Assembly: GCA_030651305.1 (NCBI GenBank)
Contig: JAUSCI010000028.1
Span: forward strand, 1-64,000
Direction: 5' to 3'
Source: Sulfuritalea sp.
Lineage (GTDB): Bacteria; Pseudomonadota; Gammaproteobacteria; Burkholderiales; Rhodocyclaceae
Length of the DNA: 64,000 nucleotides
The translations under genes were made by a program, and so were the position numbers. Numbering within the stretch: the first letter of the stretch is position 1; each line of letters begins with the position of its first letter. This document shows positions 9,774 to 17,987 of this stretch, piece by piece. The notes below the pieces were generated by a model. That model saw only the letters and a program-made list of their open reading frames with translations. It was not told the DNA's origin and ran no database searches.

Positions 9774-10820
9774 TTACTTGCCGGTCCAGACCGGCTTGCC
9801 CGACACATCCTTGATGTTACCCCAGGAGGTATGAATCAGCTTGACCAGGGCATCCGGCAACGGCACGTAATCGAGTTCCGTGGCCATCTTCGATCCGTTC
9901 TTGTAGGCCCACTCGAAAAACTTCAGGGATTCGAGGGTTTGTGCCGGTTTGTCGGACACTTTCGGCACCAGGATGAAGGTGGCGCCGGTAATCGGCCAGG
10001 CGTCCTTGCCCGGCTCATTGGTGAGGATTTCATAAAATGCGGACTTGGTCCAGTCGGCGCCGACCGCCGCCGCCTTGAAGGCCGTGTCATCCGGCTGCGG
10101 GAAATTGCCTGCCGCATTCTGCAGCAGCGTGTAGCTCAGCTTGCCTTGCTTGGCGTAGGCAAATTCTACGTAGCCGAGCGAGCCAGGAATACGGGTGACG
10201 AACGCGGCGACGCCCTCGTTGCCCTTGCCACCGAGGCCCACCGGCCACTGCACCGCCGTGCCCTGGCCGACTTTTGTCTTCCATTCCGGGCTGACCTTGG
10301 ACAGGTAGTTGGTGAAGATGAAGGTGGTGCCGGAACCATCGGAGCGACGAACCACGGCAATCGCCTGGTCGGGCAAGGCTACTTTCGGATTCAACTCGGC
10401 AAGCGCCTTGTCATTCCACTTGACGATCTTGCCCAGGAAGATATCGGCCAGCACGGCACCCGTCAGCCGAATCTCGCCCGACTTGATGCCCGGCAGGTTG
10501 TAGACCAGCACCTCACCGCCGATCACGGCGGGAAACTGCATCAGCCCCTGTTTATCGAGTTCTTCGGGCTTGAGCGGCATATCGGACGCGCCGAAATCTA
10601 CCGTCTTGGCAACGATCTGCTTGATGCCGCCGCCGGACCCGATCGACTGGTAGTTGATCTTGTTGCCGGTGGCTTTCTGGTAGGCCTCGGCCCATTTGCC
10701 ATAGATCGGCGCGGGAAAGGAGGCACCGGCGCCGGTGATGTCGGCGGCCTGCGCGGACAAGGGCAGTAGCGCGGCGACAAACGTTGTCGCGACAATATTT
10801 CTGAAATCAGGGAAGTTCAT
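9774..10820 (-). CDS. pstS: periplasmic phosphate-binding protein PstS
   Basis: A 348-residue secreted protein with a signal peptide ending at AQA (residues 1-25). The phosphate-binding loops are recognisable: [41 protein letters not shown] and [16 protein letters not shown]. It captures phosphate for PstCAB. It heads the pst-pho cluster and is divergent from the lipid-remodelling genes, with a Pho-box-like sequence between them. Confidence 0.96.
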   Translation of the reverse strand: MNFPDFRNIVATTFVAALLPLSAQAADITGAGASFPAPIYGKWAEAYQKATGNKINYQSIGSGGGIKQIVAKTVDFGASDMPLKPEELDKQGLMQFPAVIGGEVLVYNLPGIKSGEIRLTGAVLADIFLGKIVKWNDKALAELNPKVALPDQAIAVVRRSDGSGTTFIFTNYLSKVSPEWKTKVGQGTAVQWPVGLGGKGNEGVAAFVTRIPGSLGYVEFAYAKQGKLSYTLLQNAAGNFPQPDDTAFKAAAVGADWTKSAFYEILTNEPGKDAWPITGATFILVPKVSDKPAQTLESLKFFEWAYKNGSKMATELDYVPLPDALVKLIHTSWGNIKDVSGKPVWTGK

Positions 10821-10851
10821 GGAAGCACCTCATTTTTTGGTCGGGCCTCAA

Positions 10852-10873
10852 CTGTAGTAAGGGATTATTACAG
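10852..10873. promoter_or_regulatory. candidate Pho box between pstS and olsB
   Basis: A 22-bp element CTGTA-N12-TACAG. On the minus strand it begins CTGTAAT, close to the PhoB half-site CTGTCAT, but the second half-site 11 bp on (CCTTACT) is poor. It lies 32 bp from the pstS start and 171 bp from the olsB start. The same outer architecture recurs at 15502. Confidence 0.4.
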
Positions 10874-11043
10874 GAGTGTGACTCGCAACGCCCCGCATAG
10901 CCGGAGCCATGAGTTATGTCTCCCAGGCAGCCGCAGCGCTCTCCGACAAGGGCGTGCAACCTCTCCGTAACGAAATGGCCATCAGGCGGTAACGCCGGGT
11001 TTCGAGAATGCCGACGAACCCACGGAGCCAAAAGGAGAATGCC

Positions 11044-11817
11044 ATGCAAAAACATCAAACTGAAACCATCGTCGCCGGACAGCACACCGGCTACACCGTT
11101 GCGCTGGCGCACAGCGAAGAGGAAGTCCGCGAAGCGCAGCGCCTGCGCTACAAGGTGTTCGTCGAGGAACTCGGCGCCCAAATCCGTACCCGCATGCCGA
11201 ACCACGACATTGATCGCTACGATCCGTTCTGCGACCACCTGATCGTGCGCGAAAGCCATGCCGACCGCATCGTCGGCACCTACCGCATCCTGTCGCCGGA
11301 CGCCGCCCGCCGCGCCGGCAGCTACTACTCGGAAAGCGAGTTCTTTCTCAGCCGGCTGCAGAACCTGCGCGGTCGCATGGTGGAAGTAGGGCGCTCATGC
11401 ATTCATCCCGACTATCGCAGCGGCGCCGTCATCACCCTGCTTTGGGCTGGTCTTGCCGAGTACATGGTGACCCGCAATCACGAGTACCTGATAGGTTGCG
11501 CCTCGATCGGCATGGCGGATGGCGGGCACAACGCCGCAAACCTGTTTGGCCAGATCGGTCCCGCCAATATGGCTCCGGCCGAATATCGCGTGTTCCCCAG
11601 GCACAGCCTGCCTTTTGAACGCCTCGCCACCCAGCAACCGGCGCTGATTCCGCCGCTGATCAAGGGGTATCTGCGCATCGGCGCCTGGGTCTGTGGCGAA
11701 CCGGCCTGGGATCCCTACTTCAACACGGCCGATTTGCTGATGCTGCTGCCAATGTCGCGCATGAATCCGCGTTACATGCGTCACTTCATCAGGCCCGCCG
11801 AACGGGATGCCGCATGA
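11044..11817 (+). CDS. olsB: OlsB-type N-acyltransferase (ornithine lipid synthesis, first step)
   Basis: A 257-residue GNAT-like acyltransferase. The N-terminal EVREAQRLRYKVFVEELGA and the central RMVEVGRSCIHPDYRSG are characteristic of the OlsB/haemolysin-type acyl-ACP N-acyltransferases, which attach a 3-hydroxy fatty acid to the alpha-amine of ornithine. The ATG at 11044 is preferred because AAAAGGAG lies just before it; an upstream ATG at 11008 lacks a site. It is the first gene of an operon with a glycosyltransferase overlapping its stop (ATGA). Ornithine lipids contain no phosphorus and are made under phosphate limitation in many bacteria, which fits the divergent pst-pho genes. The substrate amino acid is inferred. 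Confidence 0.8.
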   Translation: MQKHQTETIVAGQHTGYTVALAHSEEEVREAQRLRYKVFVEELGAQIRTRMPNHDIDRYDPFCDHLIVRESHADRIVGTYRILSPDAARRAGSYYSESEFFLSRLQNLRGRMVEVGRSCIHPDYRSGAVITLLWAGLAEYMVTRNHEYLIGCASIGMADGGHNAANLFGQIGPANMAPAEYRVFPRHSLPFERLATQQPALIPPLIKGYLRIGAWVCGEPAWDPYFNTADLLMLLPMSRMNPRYMRHFIRPAERDAA

Positions 11818-13094
11818 GCCTTGCCGAAGTTCTGATGGGGCAGAGCTTTTCCAGTCGCAGCAGTGTTCATGCAAACCACGAAGGCCGCAAACTGCATGTG
11901 CTGATGGTGAGCGACGTTTACTTTCCGCGCATCAACGGTGTCTCCACCTCGATCCTGACTTTCCGTGACGATCTCGCCAGACTCGGCATACGGACCACGG
12001 TAGTGGCGCCCGATTATCCCGGGACCGACGTCGCTGCCGACGAAGCAGCGGACATCGTTCGTCTGCCCTCGCGCGCCGTGCCGCTGGACCCGGAAGACCG
12101 GCTGATGCAGTGGAGTTCGCTCGCCGGCATTGATCGCCGTCTCGCCAGCGCCGACTTTGACCTGGTGCATGTCCAGACTCCCTTCGCCGCGCATTACGCC
12201 GGTCTGCGCTTCGCAAAGGCGCGGGGAATTCCCTGCATCGCCAGTTATCACACGCATTTCGAGGAATACCTGTTCCACTACATCCGTTTCCTGCCGCGGC
12301 GCGTACTTCGCTTTGCTGCCCGTTGGTTGGCCCGGCATCAGTGCAAGTCGCTCGACGCCGTTGTGGTGCCGTCGCAACCGATGTCTGCCACCCTGCGCGA
12401 CTATGGCATCAATACGCCGCTGCACGTGATTGCCACCGGCCTGCCGGAAAGCCAGTTCGTGCGTGGCGATGGCCGGCGCTTTCGTCAGGCGTGGGGCATC
12501 GCGCCGGAGCGCAAGGTGGCACTTTTCGTGGGTCGCGCCGCCCACGAAAAGAATATCGGCTTTCTCCTCGAAATGATGGCTTTGGCATGGCGACAGAAGC
12601 CGCAATTGATGCTGGTGATTGCCGGCGAAGGTCCGGCGCTGCCGGCATTGCGCCGCCAGGCCAGCGCTCTGCAACTGGATGACCATGTTCGCTTCGTAGG
12701 CTACCTGCCGCGCGAAGGCAGCTTGCGCGACTGCTATGCCGCCGCCGATGTGTTTACCTTCGCCTCGCATACCGAGACCCAGGGCCTGGTCTTGCTTGAA
12801 GCCATGGCGATCGGCTTGCCGGTGCTGGCCATTGCGGCACTGGGCGCGGCCGAAATTATTCTTCCCCGGCGCGGTGCCGTCGCTGCCGCGGACACGCCGG
12901 AAGCGTTCGCCGAGCAACTGGTCACGCTGCTCGAACGGCCGGCAAAACGCGCCGTCATGGCCGACCAGGCCGTGGCCTTCGCCCGCGAATGGGACGCCGC
13001 GGCACAGGCCGCCCGACTTGCCGCGCTCTACCGCGAACTGGTGCGCGCCGCGGTTGCCATTGACTGCACCCAGGCCGTGCCGGCCAGCCGATGA
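11814..13094 (+). CDS. GT4-family glycosyltransferase, probably glycolipid (diacylglycerol) glycosyltransferase
   Basis: A 426-residue GT-B enzyme. The acceptor half begins VLMVSDVYFPRINGVSTS, like monoglucosyl-diacylglycerol synthases and related lipid glycosyltransferases. The donor half has FVGRAAHEKNI and the E-x7-E motif (TETQGLVLLEAMAIGLPV). The first ~25 residues before the Rossmann strand are poorly conserved and the exact start could be later. Overlaps by four bases with olsB upstream and dgkA downstream imply translational coupling. In this context its acceptor is probably diacylglycerol, giving a phosphorus-free glycolipid; the sugar cannot be read from the sequence. One copy of the interspersed repeat overlaps codons 107-115. 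Confidence 0.75.
   Translation: MSLAEVLMGQSFSSRSSVHANHEGRKLHVLMVSDVYFPRINGVSTSILTFRDDLARLGIRTTVVAPDYPGTDVAADEAADIVRLPSRAVPLDPEDRLMQWSSLAGIDRRLASADFDLVHVQTPFAAHYAGLRFAKARGIPCIASYHTHFEEYLFHYIRFLPRRVLRFAARWLARHQCKSLDAVVVPSQPMSATLRDYGINTPLHVIATGLPESQFVRGDGRRFRQAWGIAPERKVALFVGRAAHEKNIGFLLEMMALAWRQKPQLMLVIAGEGPALPALRRQASALQLDDHVRFVGYLPREGSLRDCYAAADVFTFASHTETQGLVLLEAMAIGLPVLAIAALGAAEIILPRRGAVAAADTPEAFAEQLVTLLERPAKRAVMADQAVAFAREWDAAAQAARLAALYRELVRAAVAIDCTQAVPASR
12134..12156 (-). repeat. interspersed 23-bp repeat, copy B (inside glycosyltransferase gene)
   Basis: Matches the consensus at 22 of 23 positions on the minus strand (one change, T to G, in the ATACGG part). Here it is read in a different frame from the other coding copies, giving RRLASAD just before the conserved FDLVHVQTP strand. 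Confidence 0.7.
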
Positions 13095-13480
13095 ATACCG
13101 ATCCCCGCGTCGAAGAAAGCCCCTTCAAGGGCGCAACCGGCTTGCGCCGCATCTGGAATGCCTTCAACTATTCGCTGTCCGGCCTGCACGCCGCCTATCT
13201 CAACGAAGACGCCTTCCGCCAGGAAAGCCTGCTGGCGGCTCTGCTGATCCCGATTGCCCTGCTGCTGCCCATATCCGGCATCGGCAAGGCGCTGATGATC
13301 GCCAGCGTCTTGCTGGTGCTTATCGTCGAGCTGCTCAATTCCGCCATCGAAGCAGCGATCGATCGCATTTCACTGGATCGGCATCGGCTGTCCAAGCGCG
13401 CCAAGGACATCGGCAGCGCTGCGGTGCTGATTGCCCTGATCAACGTGCTGGCGACCTGGTCGCTGGTGCTGTTTTCTTGA
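13091..13480 (+). CDS. dgkA: diacylglycerol kinase DgkA
   Basis: A 129-residue membrane protein with three hydrophobic helices and the DgkA signature ELLNSAIEAAIDRISLD, followed by KRAKDIGSAAV. It phosphorylates diacylglycerol to phosphatidic acid with ATP at the inner membrane. The start overlaps the end of the preceding glycosyltransferase by four bases. Beside lipid glycosyltransferases and a PlcP-like lipase it would recycle diacylglycerol left over from phospholipid breakdown. Confidence 0.93.
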   Translation: MNTDPRVEESPFKGATGLRRIWNAFNYSLSGLHAAYLNEDAFRQESLLAALLIPIALLLPISGIGKALMIASVLLVLIVELLNSAIEAAIDRISLDRHRLSKRAKDIGSAAVLIALINVLATWSLVLFS

Positions 13481-13487
13481 GATCGAC

Positions 13488-14678
13488 ATGACCGGCTTCC
13501 TCCATGTCGCGGTGGTCACGGAAACCTACCCGCCGGAAGTCAATGGCGTCGCCATGACGCTGGGGCGCATGGTTGAGGGCCTCCTGGCGCGCGGGCATCG
13601 CGTCAGCCTGACGCGACCGCGCCAGCATGCGCAGGACGCGCCGCCCGCCTCGGCGCGACACGCGACCACGCTGGTGCGCGGCCTGCCGATTCCCGGTTAT
13701 GCCGGCCTGAAGTTCGGCCTGCCGGCGCGGCGCCTGTTTCTGCGCCAGTGGCGCGCCGACCGGCCGGACGTGGCGCAGGTCGTCACCGAAGGACCGCTGG
13801 GCGCTTCGGCCATCGCTGCGGCGCGGGAACTGGGCGTTCCGGTGGTGTCCGAGTTCCATACCAATTTTCACGCCTACAGCCGGCATTACGGGTTTGGCTG
13901 GCTGGAAGGCCTGGTCGCGGCCCATCTGCGACGCCTGCACAATCGCAGCCGGATGACTCTGGTGCCGTCCCGCCAACTCGGCGTCGATCTGCTGCGGCGT
14001 GGCTATCACGGCGTTCGCGTGGTAGCCCGTGGCGTCGATACGGCGCTGTTCAACCCGGCACGCCGCAGCGCTGCTTTGCGCGCCTCATGGAACGTAAGCG
14101 ATAGCGACCTGGTGGTGACCCATGTCGGTCGTCTGGCGGCGGAAAAGAACCTGTCTCTGCTGCTCGCCACTTTCAATGCGATCCGCAACTACGCCCCGAG
14201 TGCGCGCCTGGTACTGGTCGGTGACGGTCCATCGCGCCGCCGACTGGAGCAAGGCCATCCCGAGCACATCTTTGCCGGCATGCGCCACGGCGAGGACCTC
14301 GCCGCCCACTACGCCTCGGCCGACCTGTTCCTGTTTCCGAGCATGACGGAGACCTATGGCAACGTCACCCTCGAGGCGTTGGCCAGCGGCCTGCCGGTGG
14401 TGGCCTACCGCATGGCGGCGGCGGCTGAACTGATACGCCACGGTGACAACGGCATGCTGGCCGATGCGGGTGCCAGCGACCAGTTCGTGCGCGCCGCGCT
14501 CGATCTCGTCACATACCCCGGTGCTCTGCGGCGCGCCGTCGCCGCCGCACCGACGAGCGTTGCCGTGCTCGACTGGGACCGCGTCCACGAGCAGCTGGTG
14601 GTTGCTCTGCGCGAAGCCATCGAGCGACCTGCCATCGCAGCGCCGGACGCCGCGAGCTTCGGCTTTCTTCCCGACTGA
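13488..14678 (+). CDS. second GT4-family glycosyltransferase (Agt/SqdX/MgtA-like)
   Basis: A 396-residue GT-B enzyme beginning with VAVVTETYPPEVNGVAMTL, the N-terminus of the SqdX / alpha-mannosyltransferase MgtA group, to which lipid glycosyltransferases of phosphate-starved bacteria belong. The donor domain has HVGRLAAEKNL and the E-x7-E motif (TETYGNVTLEALASGLPVV). The stop overlaps the ATG of the PlcP-like gene by one base. A glycosyltransferase beside PlcP is the known arrangement of the Agt-PlcP lipid remodelling pair, so a diacylglycerol acceptor is likely; the sugar is not known. Confidence 0.75.
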   Translation: MTGFLHVAVVTETYPPEVNGVAMTLGRMVEGLLARGHRVSLTRPRQHAQDAPPASARHATTLVRGLPIPGYAGLKFGLPARRLFLRQWRADRPDVAQVVTEGPLGASAIAAARELGVPVVSEFHTNFHAYSRHYGFGWLEGLVAAHLRRLHNRSRMTLVPSRQLGVDLLRRGYHGVRVVARGVDTALFNPARRSAALRASWNVSDSDLVVTHVGRLAAEKNLSLLLATFNAIRNYAPSARLVLVGDGPSRRRLEQGHPEHIFAGMRHGEDLAAHYASADLFLFPSMTETYGNVTLEALASGLPVVAYRMAAAAELIRHGDNGMLADAGASDQFVRAALDLVTYPGALRRAVAAAPTSVAVLDWDRVHEQLVVALREAIERPAIAAPDAASFGFLPD

Positions 14679-15529
14679 TGCACGTTCGCTCGATCTTCAT
14701 ATCCGACGTTCATCTCGGCACCCGTGCCTGCCAGGCCGATCGTCTGCTCGACTTCCTGCGCGACTATGAAAGCGAGAAGCTGTTCCTGATCGGCGACATC
14801 ATCGACTTCTGGTCGATGAACCGGGGTATCCACTGGACTCCGGCACAGAACACCGTGGTGCAGAAGGTGCTGCGTCGCGCCCGCCATGGCCAGCAAGTGA
14901 TGCTGATCCCCGGCAATCACGACGAGGCAATGCGCGAGTACGACGGAGTCTCCTTCGGCGACATTCTGGTGCGCCGCGAGCACATTCACGTCGCCGCTGA
15001 CGGCAAGCGCTACCTGCTGCTGCACGGCGACGAATTCGACCAGGTAACGCGCTATCACCGCTGGATGGCGGTCATCGGCGATATCGGCTACAACCTGCTG
15101 GTGCGCCTCAACGCCTCGCTCTCGCGATTGCGCCGCCTGCTGCGCCGTCCTGGCTACTGGTCGCTGGCCGGCTATGCCAAGAGCCGCGTCAAACGTGCCG
15201 TTTCATTCGTTTTCGACTTCGAGGACTCGGTGATTCGCGCCGTTCGCGAGCGCGGGCTGGACGGCGTGATCTGCGGCCACATCCACAGTGCCGCACTACG
15301 CCGGATCGGTAATTTGGTCTATGTCAATTGTGGTGACTGGGTGGATAGCTGCACTGCCATCGTCGAACACCACGACGGTCGGCTGGAACTGGTCCGCGCC
15401 TGGCAAACCGCCACGGCAGAAACGGCCGTACCCGCACCGGCGGCCCTTGTCGCCGTGTCGCCAGCGCCGACTCTTGGCGAACTGCCAGAAACAGCCATCG
15501 CCTGTAACGAGGGTGTAATACAGGGGTAG
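14678..15529 (+). CDS. plcP: PlcP-like metallophosphoesterase (phospholipase C type, UDP-2,3-diacylglucosamine hydrolase superfamily)
   Basis: A 283-residue calcineurin-like phosphoesterase. All metal ligands are visible: SDVHLG, GDIIDFW, GNHDE, LLHGDEFD and CGHIHSA. The W-x-x-x-x-G-D-I-G-Y and YWSLAGYAKSRVKRAVSF segments and the ending VNCGDWVDSCTA are those of PlcP, the PhoB-controlled phospholipase C that strips head groups from phospholipids to give diacylglycerol. LpxH is the main alternative, but the partners here (glycosyltransferases, DgkA, OlsB) favour PlcP. The last ~25 residues are a tail holding an in-frame copy of the interspersed repeat (SPAPTLG). Confidence 0.75.
   Translation: MHVRSIFISDVHLGTRACQADRLLDFLRDYESEKLFLIGDIIDFWSMNRGIHWTPAQNTVVQKVLRRARHGQQVMLIPGNHDEAMREYDGVSFGDILVRREHIHVAADGKRYLLLHGDEFDQVTRYHRWMAVIGDIGYNLLVRLNASLSRLRRLLRRPGYWSLAGYAKSRVKRAVSFVFDFEDSVIRAVRERGLDGVICGHIHSAALRRIGNLVYVNCGDWVDSCTAIVEHHDGRLELVRAWQTATAETAVPAPAALVAVSPAPTLGELPETAIACNEGVIQG
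15450..15472 (-). repeat. interspersed 23-bp repeat, copy C (inside plcP-like gene)
   Basis: Minus-strand copy with CAAG directly on both sides. In the gene frame it encodes AVSPAPTL in the C-terminal tail beyond the last conserved motif. Confidence 0.85.
15502..15523 (+). promoter_or_regulatory. candidate Pho box upstream of the CYTH-CHAD gene
   Basis: CTGTA-N12-TACAG again, with half-sites CTGTAAC and GTGTAAT spaced 11 bp start to start, as in PhoB boxes. It lies in the last codons of plcP and 65 bp before the next start codon. Confidence 0.45.
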
Positions 15530-15587
15530 TAATTTGTTGGGGTCCAGCGGCTGCACCCCGTCCAACTTCCTCTCCGGCATTGATCCG

Positions 15588-17126
15588 ATGGCTCAACAAA
15601 TCACCCTCAAACTGACCGTCGCCGAAGACCGCCACGGCGCTCTGCTGAAACACCCGACATTGGCCGCGGCGACCACCAGAGAGCAGCACCCGCTGGTCAG
15701 CATCTACTACGACACCGGGCGCATGGCCTTGCGCCGCGCCGGCATTCTGCTGCGCTTGCGCAAGCACGGCGCGTCATGGCAGCAGACGGTCAAGCGCCAG
15801 GACGACTCGAGCGGCGGTTTGACCAGGCGACCGGAGTGGCAGATCCCGTATCCCAACCATTTCGATTTTGCCTGCGTCGACGATGCCGAACTGCGCGACT
15901 GGCTGCAACGCGACAAGATTGCCGGACGCCTCGCCGCAGTATTCGAAACCAACTTCCGCCGCACCGTCTGGCAACTCGATCCCGACGCCGACACCCGGAT
16001 TTTGGTCAAACTCGACCGCGGCTGGGTTGCCGCCAACGGTCGCCGCGAATCCATTTCGGAGCTCGAACTGCAACTGCTGTCGGGCAGCATCGAGAGTCTT
16101 TACGCGCTGGCCCTGGAACTGGCGCAGAGCCAGGCGCTGCCACCCCTGCTGCTGTCGAAGGCGGAGCGGGGCTACCGACTCTCGCTCAATACGCCAAGCG
16201 TTCCAGCGCGGGCCGGCGATGTGCCGATCGATGCCAATGACACGCCGCTGACGGCGTTCCGCCTGATAGCGCTGAACTGCCTGACGCATCTGCAACTCAA
16301 CCACGATGGCGCCGTGCGCAGCGACGATGCCGAATACGTGCATCAGATGCGGGTCGCCACGCGCCGCCTGCGTGCCGCGTTGCGCATGTTCGGTCCGGTG
16401 CTGCCGGGTGGTTTTGCGGAACAACTGGTGCCGCCGATGGGCGAACTGATGCGTGCGCTGGGCCAGGCCCGTGACCTGGATGTACTGATGGCGGAGATCG
16501 TTGTCCCGGTAGCGAACGCGCTGCCGGGCGAGCCGCGCCTGACCGACCTGGCCAGCGCCGTCACCAACCGTCTCTATGGCGCCCGTGCCCATATCCGCCA
16601 TGTCCTGCGGCAACCCGCCTACAGCCAGTTGCTGCTGACCGCCGCCAGCCTGCTGCAGCGCGCCCCCTTTGTCGAGCCTTCCGGCGCCGGCGATGCGCCG
16701 CCTTTGCTGCAGTTCGCCGACCGCCGCTTGCGCGGACTGCAGCGGAAGGTTCTCGAACTGGCCGATGCCGCCCGCGTCGACTACCCGCCCTCGCTGCACC
16801 AGTTGCGCATCGGCATCAAGCGCCTGCGCTATGCCATCGAATTTTTCGGCCCGATGATTCCCGGCCGGTCAAGCGTTACCGTAATCAAGCGACTCGCGGG
16901 CCTTCAGGACGAACTGGGGCAGCTCAATGACCTCGCCAGCGCCGGCACCCTGTTGATGGTCTGCGCCGGAAAAGACCCCCACCTGCGCGAAGCCGTAACG
17001 CTGATCGGCGGCTGGCACGGGACGCGCCACATGGATTTGCTCGGCGACATTCCCGACAAGCTCAAGCTGATCCGCGGATTCAAGCTGCCGCGGCTGGACG
17101 GTCGGGCAACTGACGGGCAGACCTAG
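15588..17126 (+). CDS. CYTH-CHAD protein (YgiF-like triphosphatase family) with altered CYTH motif
   Basis: 512 residues. An N-terminal CYTH domain (about 1-210) resembles inorganic triphosphatase YgiF: SIYYDT, GGLTRRPEW, SELELQLLSG and LSKAERGYRL are present. A CHAD domain follows (about 220-505) with the basic helices VHQMRVATRRLRAALRMF and LHQLRIGIKRLRYAIEFF that bind polyphosphate. The ATG at 15588 is chosen because it gives the MAQ start of the family; a TTG at 15534 would add 18 unrelated residues. Oddly, the catalytic E-x-E-x-K of CYTH reads Q-x-T-x-K (MAQQITLK), so activity may be lost. Position among phosphate genes suits a polyphosphate role. Confidence 0.88.
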   Translation: MAQQITLKLTVAEDRHGALLKHPTLAAATTREQHPLVSIYYDTGRMALRRAGILLRLRKHGASWQQTVKRQDDSSGGLTRRPEWQIPYPNHFDFACVDDAELRDWLQRDKIAGRLAAVFETNFRRTVWQLDPDADTRILVKLDRGWVAANGRRESISELELQLLSGSIESLYALALELAQSQALPPLLLSKAERGYRLSLNTPSVPARAGDVPIDANDTPLTAFRLIALNCLTHLQLNHDGAVRSDDAEYVHQMRVATRRLRAALRMFGPVLPGGFAEQLVPPMGELMRALGQARDLDVLMAEIVVPVANALPGEPRLTDLASAVTNRLYGARAHIRHVLRQPAYSQLLLTAASLLQRAPFVEPSGAGDAPPLLQFADRRLRGLQRKVLELADAARVDYPPSLHQLRIGIKRLRYAIEFFGPMIPGRSSVTVIKRLAGLQDELGQLNDLASAGTLLMVCAGKDPHLREAVTLIGGWHGTRHMDLLGDIPDKLKLIRGFKLPRLDGRATDGQT

Positions 17127-17852
17127 GGCGGCGACAATATCGCCGCGCAGTCGTGCCGCGAGGTGGCGGCGGTCGAGTCCCACGGTAGCGTGCGCGTCAA
17201 GAAATTTCAGTTCAACCACAAGACCATCGGCCGCGGCAATACGCCACATCGACTGCAGCAGGCTGGTCTCGCCGCAATAGACCGGCGCCTGCGCCGCTTC
17301 TTCGTCACCGGTTTGATAACGCAGCGCCACCGGCTGGACCGGCACGCCGCTCGTGATGGCTCCCTGCAGCAACGCGCCATGGAAAGGCAGGACATGGCCA
17401 CCATCGCTCGTCGTGCCTTCGGGAAAAGCCACCACACCGAGGCCCCTGGCCAGACACTCCGCCACCTGGCGAGTGGTTTCGTGGGCGGCGCGGCGCGAAC
17501 CGCGACGAATATAAATGGTGTCGGTTCGCGCACTCATCCAGCCGATCAAGGGCCACTTGCGCACATCGTCTTTGGCGACGAATGCTGCCGGCGAAACCGC
17601 ATTTATGGCGAAGATGTCAAGCCATGAGACGTGATTCGCCACGTGCATAGCCGCGGTGTTGGTACCACTGACCTTCAGGCCGACCCCGAACATTTCGAGC
17701 AGCTGTCGCGACCAGCGTTGCTTGATTGCGAGGTGCCAACGCCGCGCCAGCAGCGGATAGGCACAGAAGACCGTTGCCGACCCGGCGGCAAGATGCAAGG
17801 CAACCCGCGCCAGGCGCCAGATCGCCCGAAGGTTCGAGATCGCCCCATTCAT
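16869..17852 (-). CDS. olsA: OlsA/PlsC-type 1-acylglycerol-3-phosphate or lyso-ornithine-lipid O-acyltransferase
   Basis: A PlsC-family acyltransferase with a hydrophobic N-terminus, the catalytic NHVSWLDIF (H-x4-D), the FPEGTTSDG acceptor motif and GVPVQPVAL. The ATG at 17852 (MNGAISNL) is chosen as it just precedes the membrane segment; the frame is open further up but without family resemblance. With OlsB encoded nearby, the second O-acylation of ornithine lipid is a likely job. The last ~86 codons run antisense through the end of the CHAD gene, beyond where PlsC domains normally end, so the two convergent genes overlap by 258 bp. PlsC activity in phosphatidic acid synthesis is the alternative. 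Confidence 0.8.
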   Translation of the reverse strand: MNGAISNLRAIWRLARVALHLAAGSATVFCAYPLLARRWHLAIKQRWSRQLLEMFGVGLKVSGTNTAAMHVANHVSWLDIFAINAVSPAAFVAKDDVRKWPLIGWMSARTDTIYIRRGSRRAAHETTRQVAECLARGLGVVAFPEGTTSDGGHVLPFHGALLQGAITSGVPVQPVALRYQTGDEEAAQAPVYCGETSLLQSMWRIAAADGLVVELKFLDAHATVGLDRRHLAARLRGDIVAALGLPVSCPTVQPRQLESADQLELVGNVAEQIHVARPVPAADQRYGFAQVGVFSGADHQQGAGAGEVIELPQFVLKARESLDYGNA

Positions 17853-17987
17853 AAGCGCATTTTGACGCACGAATACGACACAACGATGACAAGCCCATTG
17901 TCGCGCCTGATCGACGCACGACCATGCCGACGCGCGTTGCCGTGACCGGAGTCGCGCTGAAATGTCAGGCTTATCAAGGGTGGCGCG

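Noticed and set aside
10045-10060. Possible further repeat copy in pstS (CAGTCGGCGCCGACC)
   Set aside because: Only the first ten bases of the core match and the codons are native PstS (VGADW).
14678-15529. LpxH (lipid A UDP-2,3-diacylglucosamine hydrolase) as first choice
   Set aside because: The C-terminal motifs and the lipid-remodelling neighbours fit PlcP better; LpxH is kept only as an alternative.
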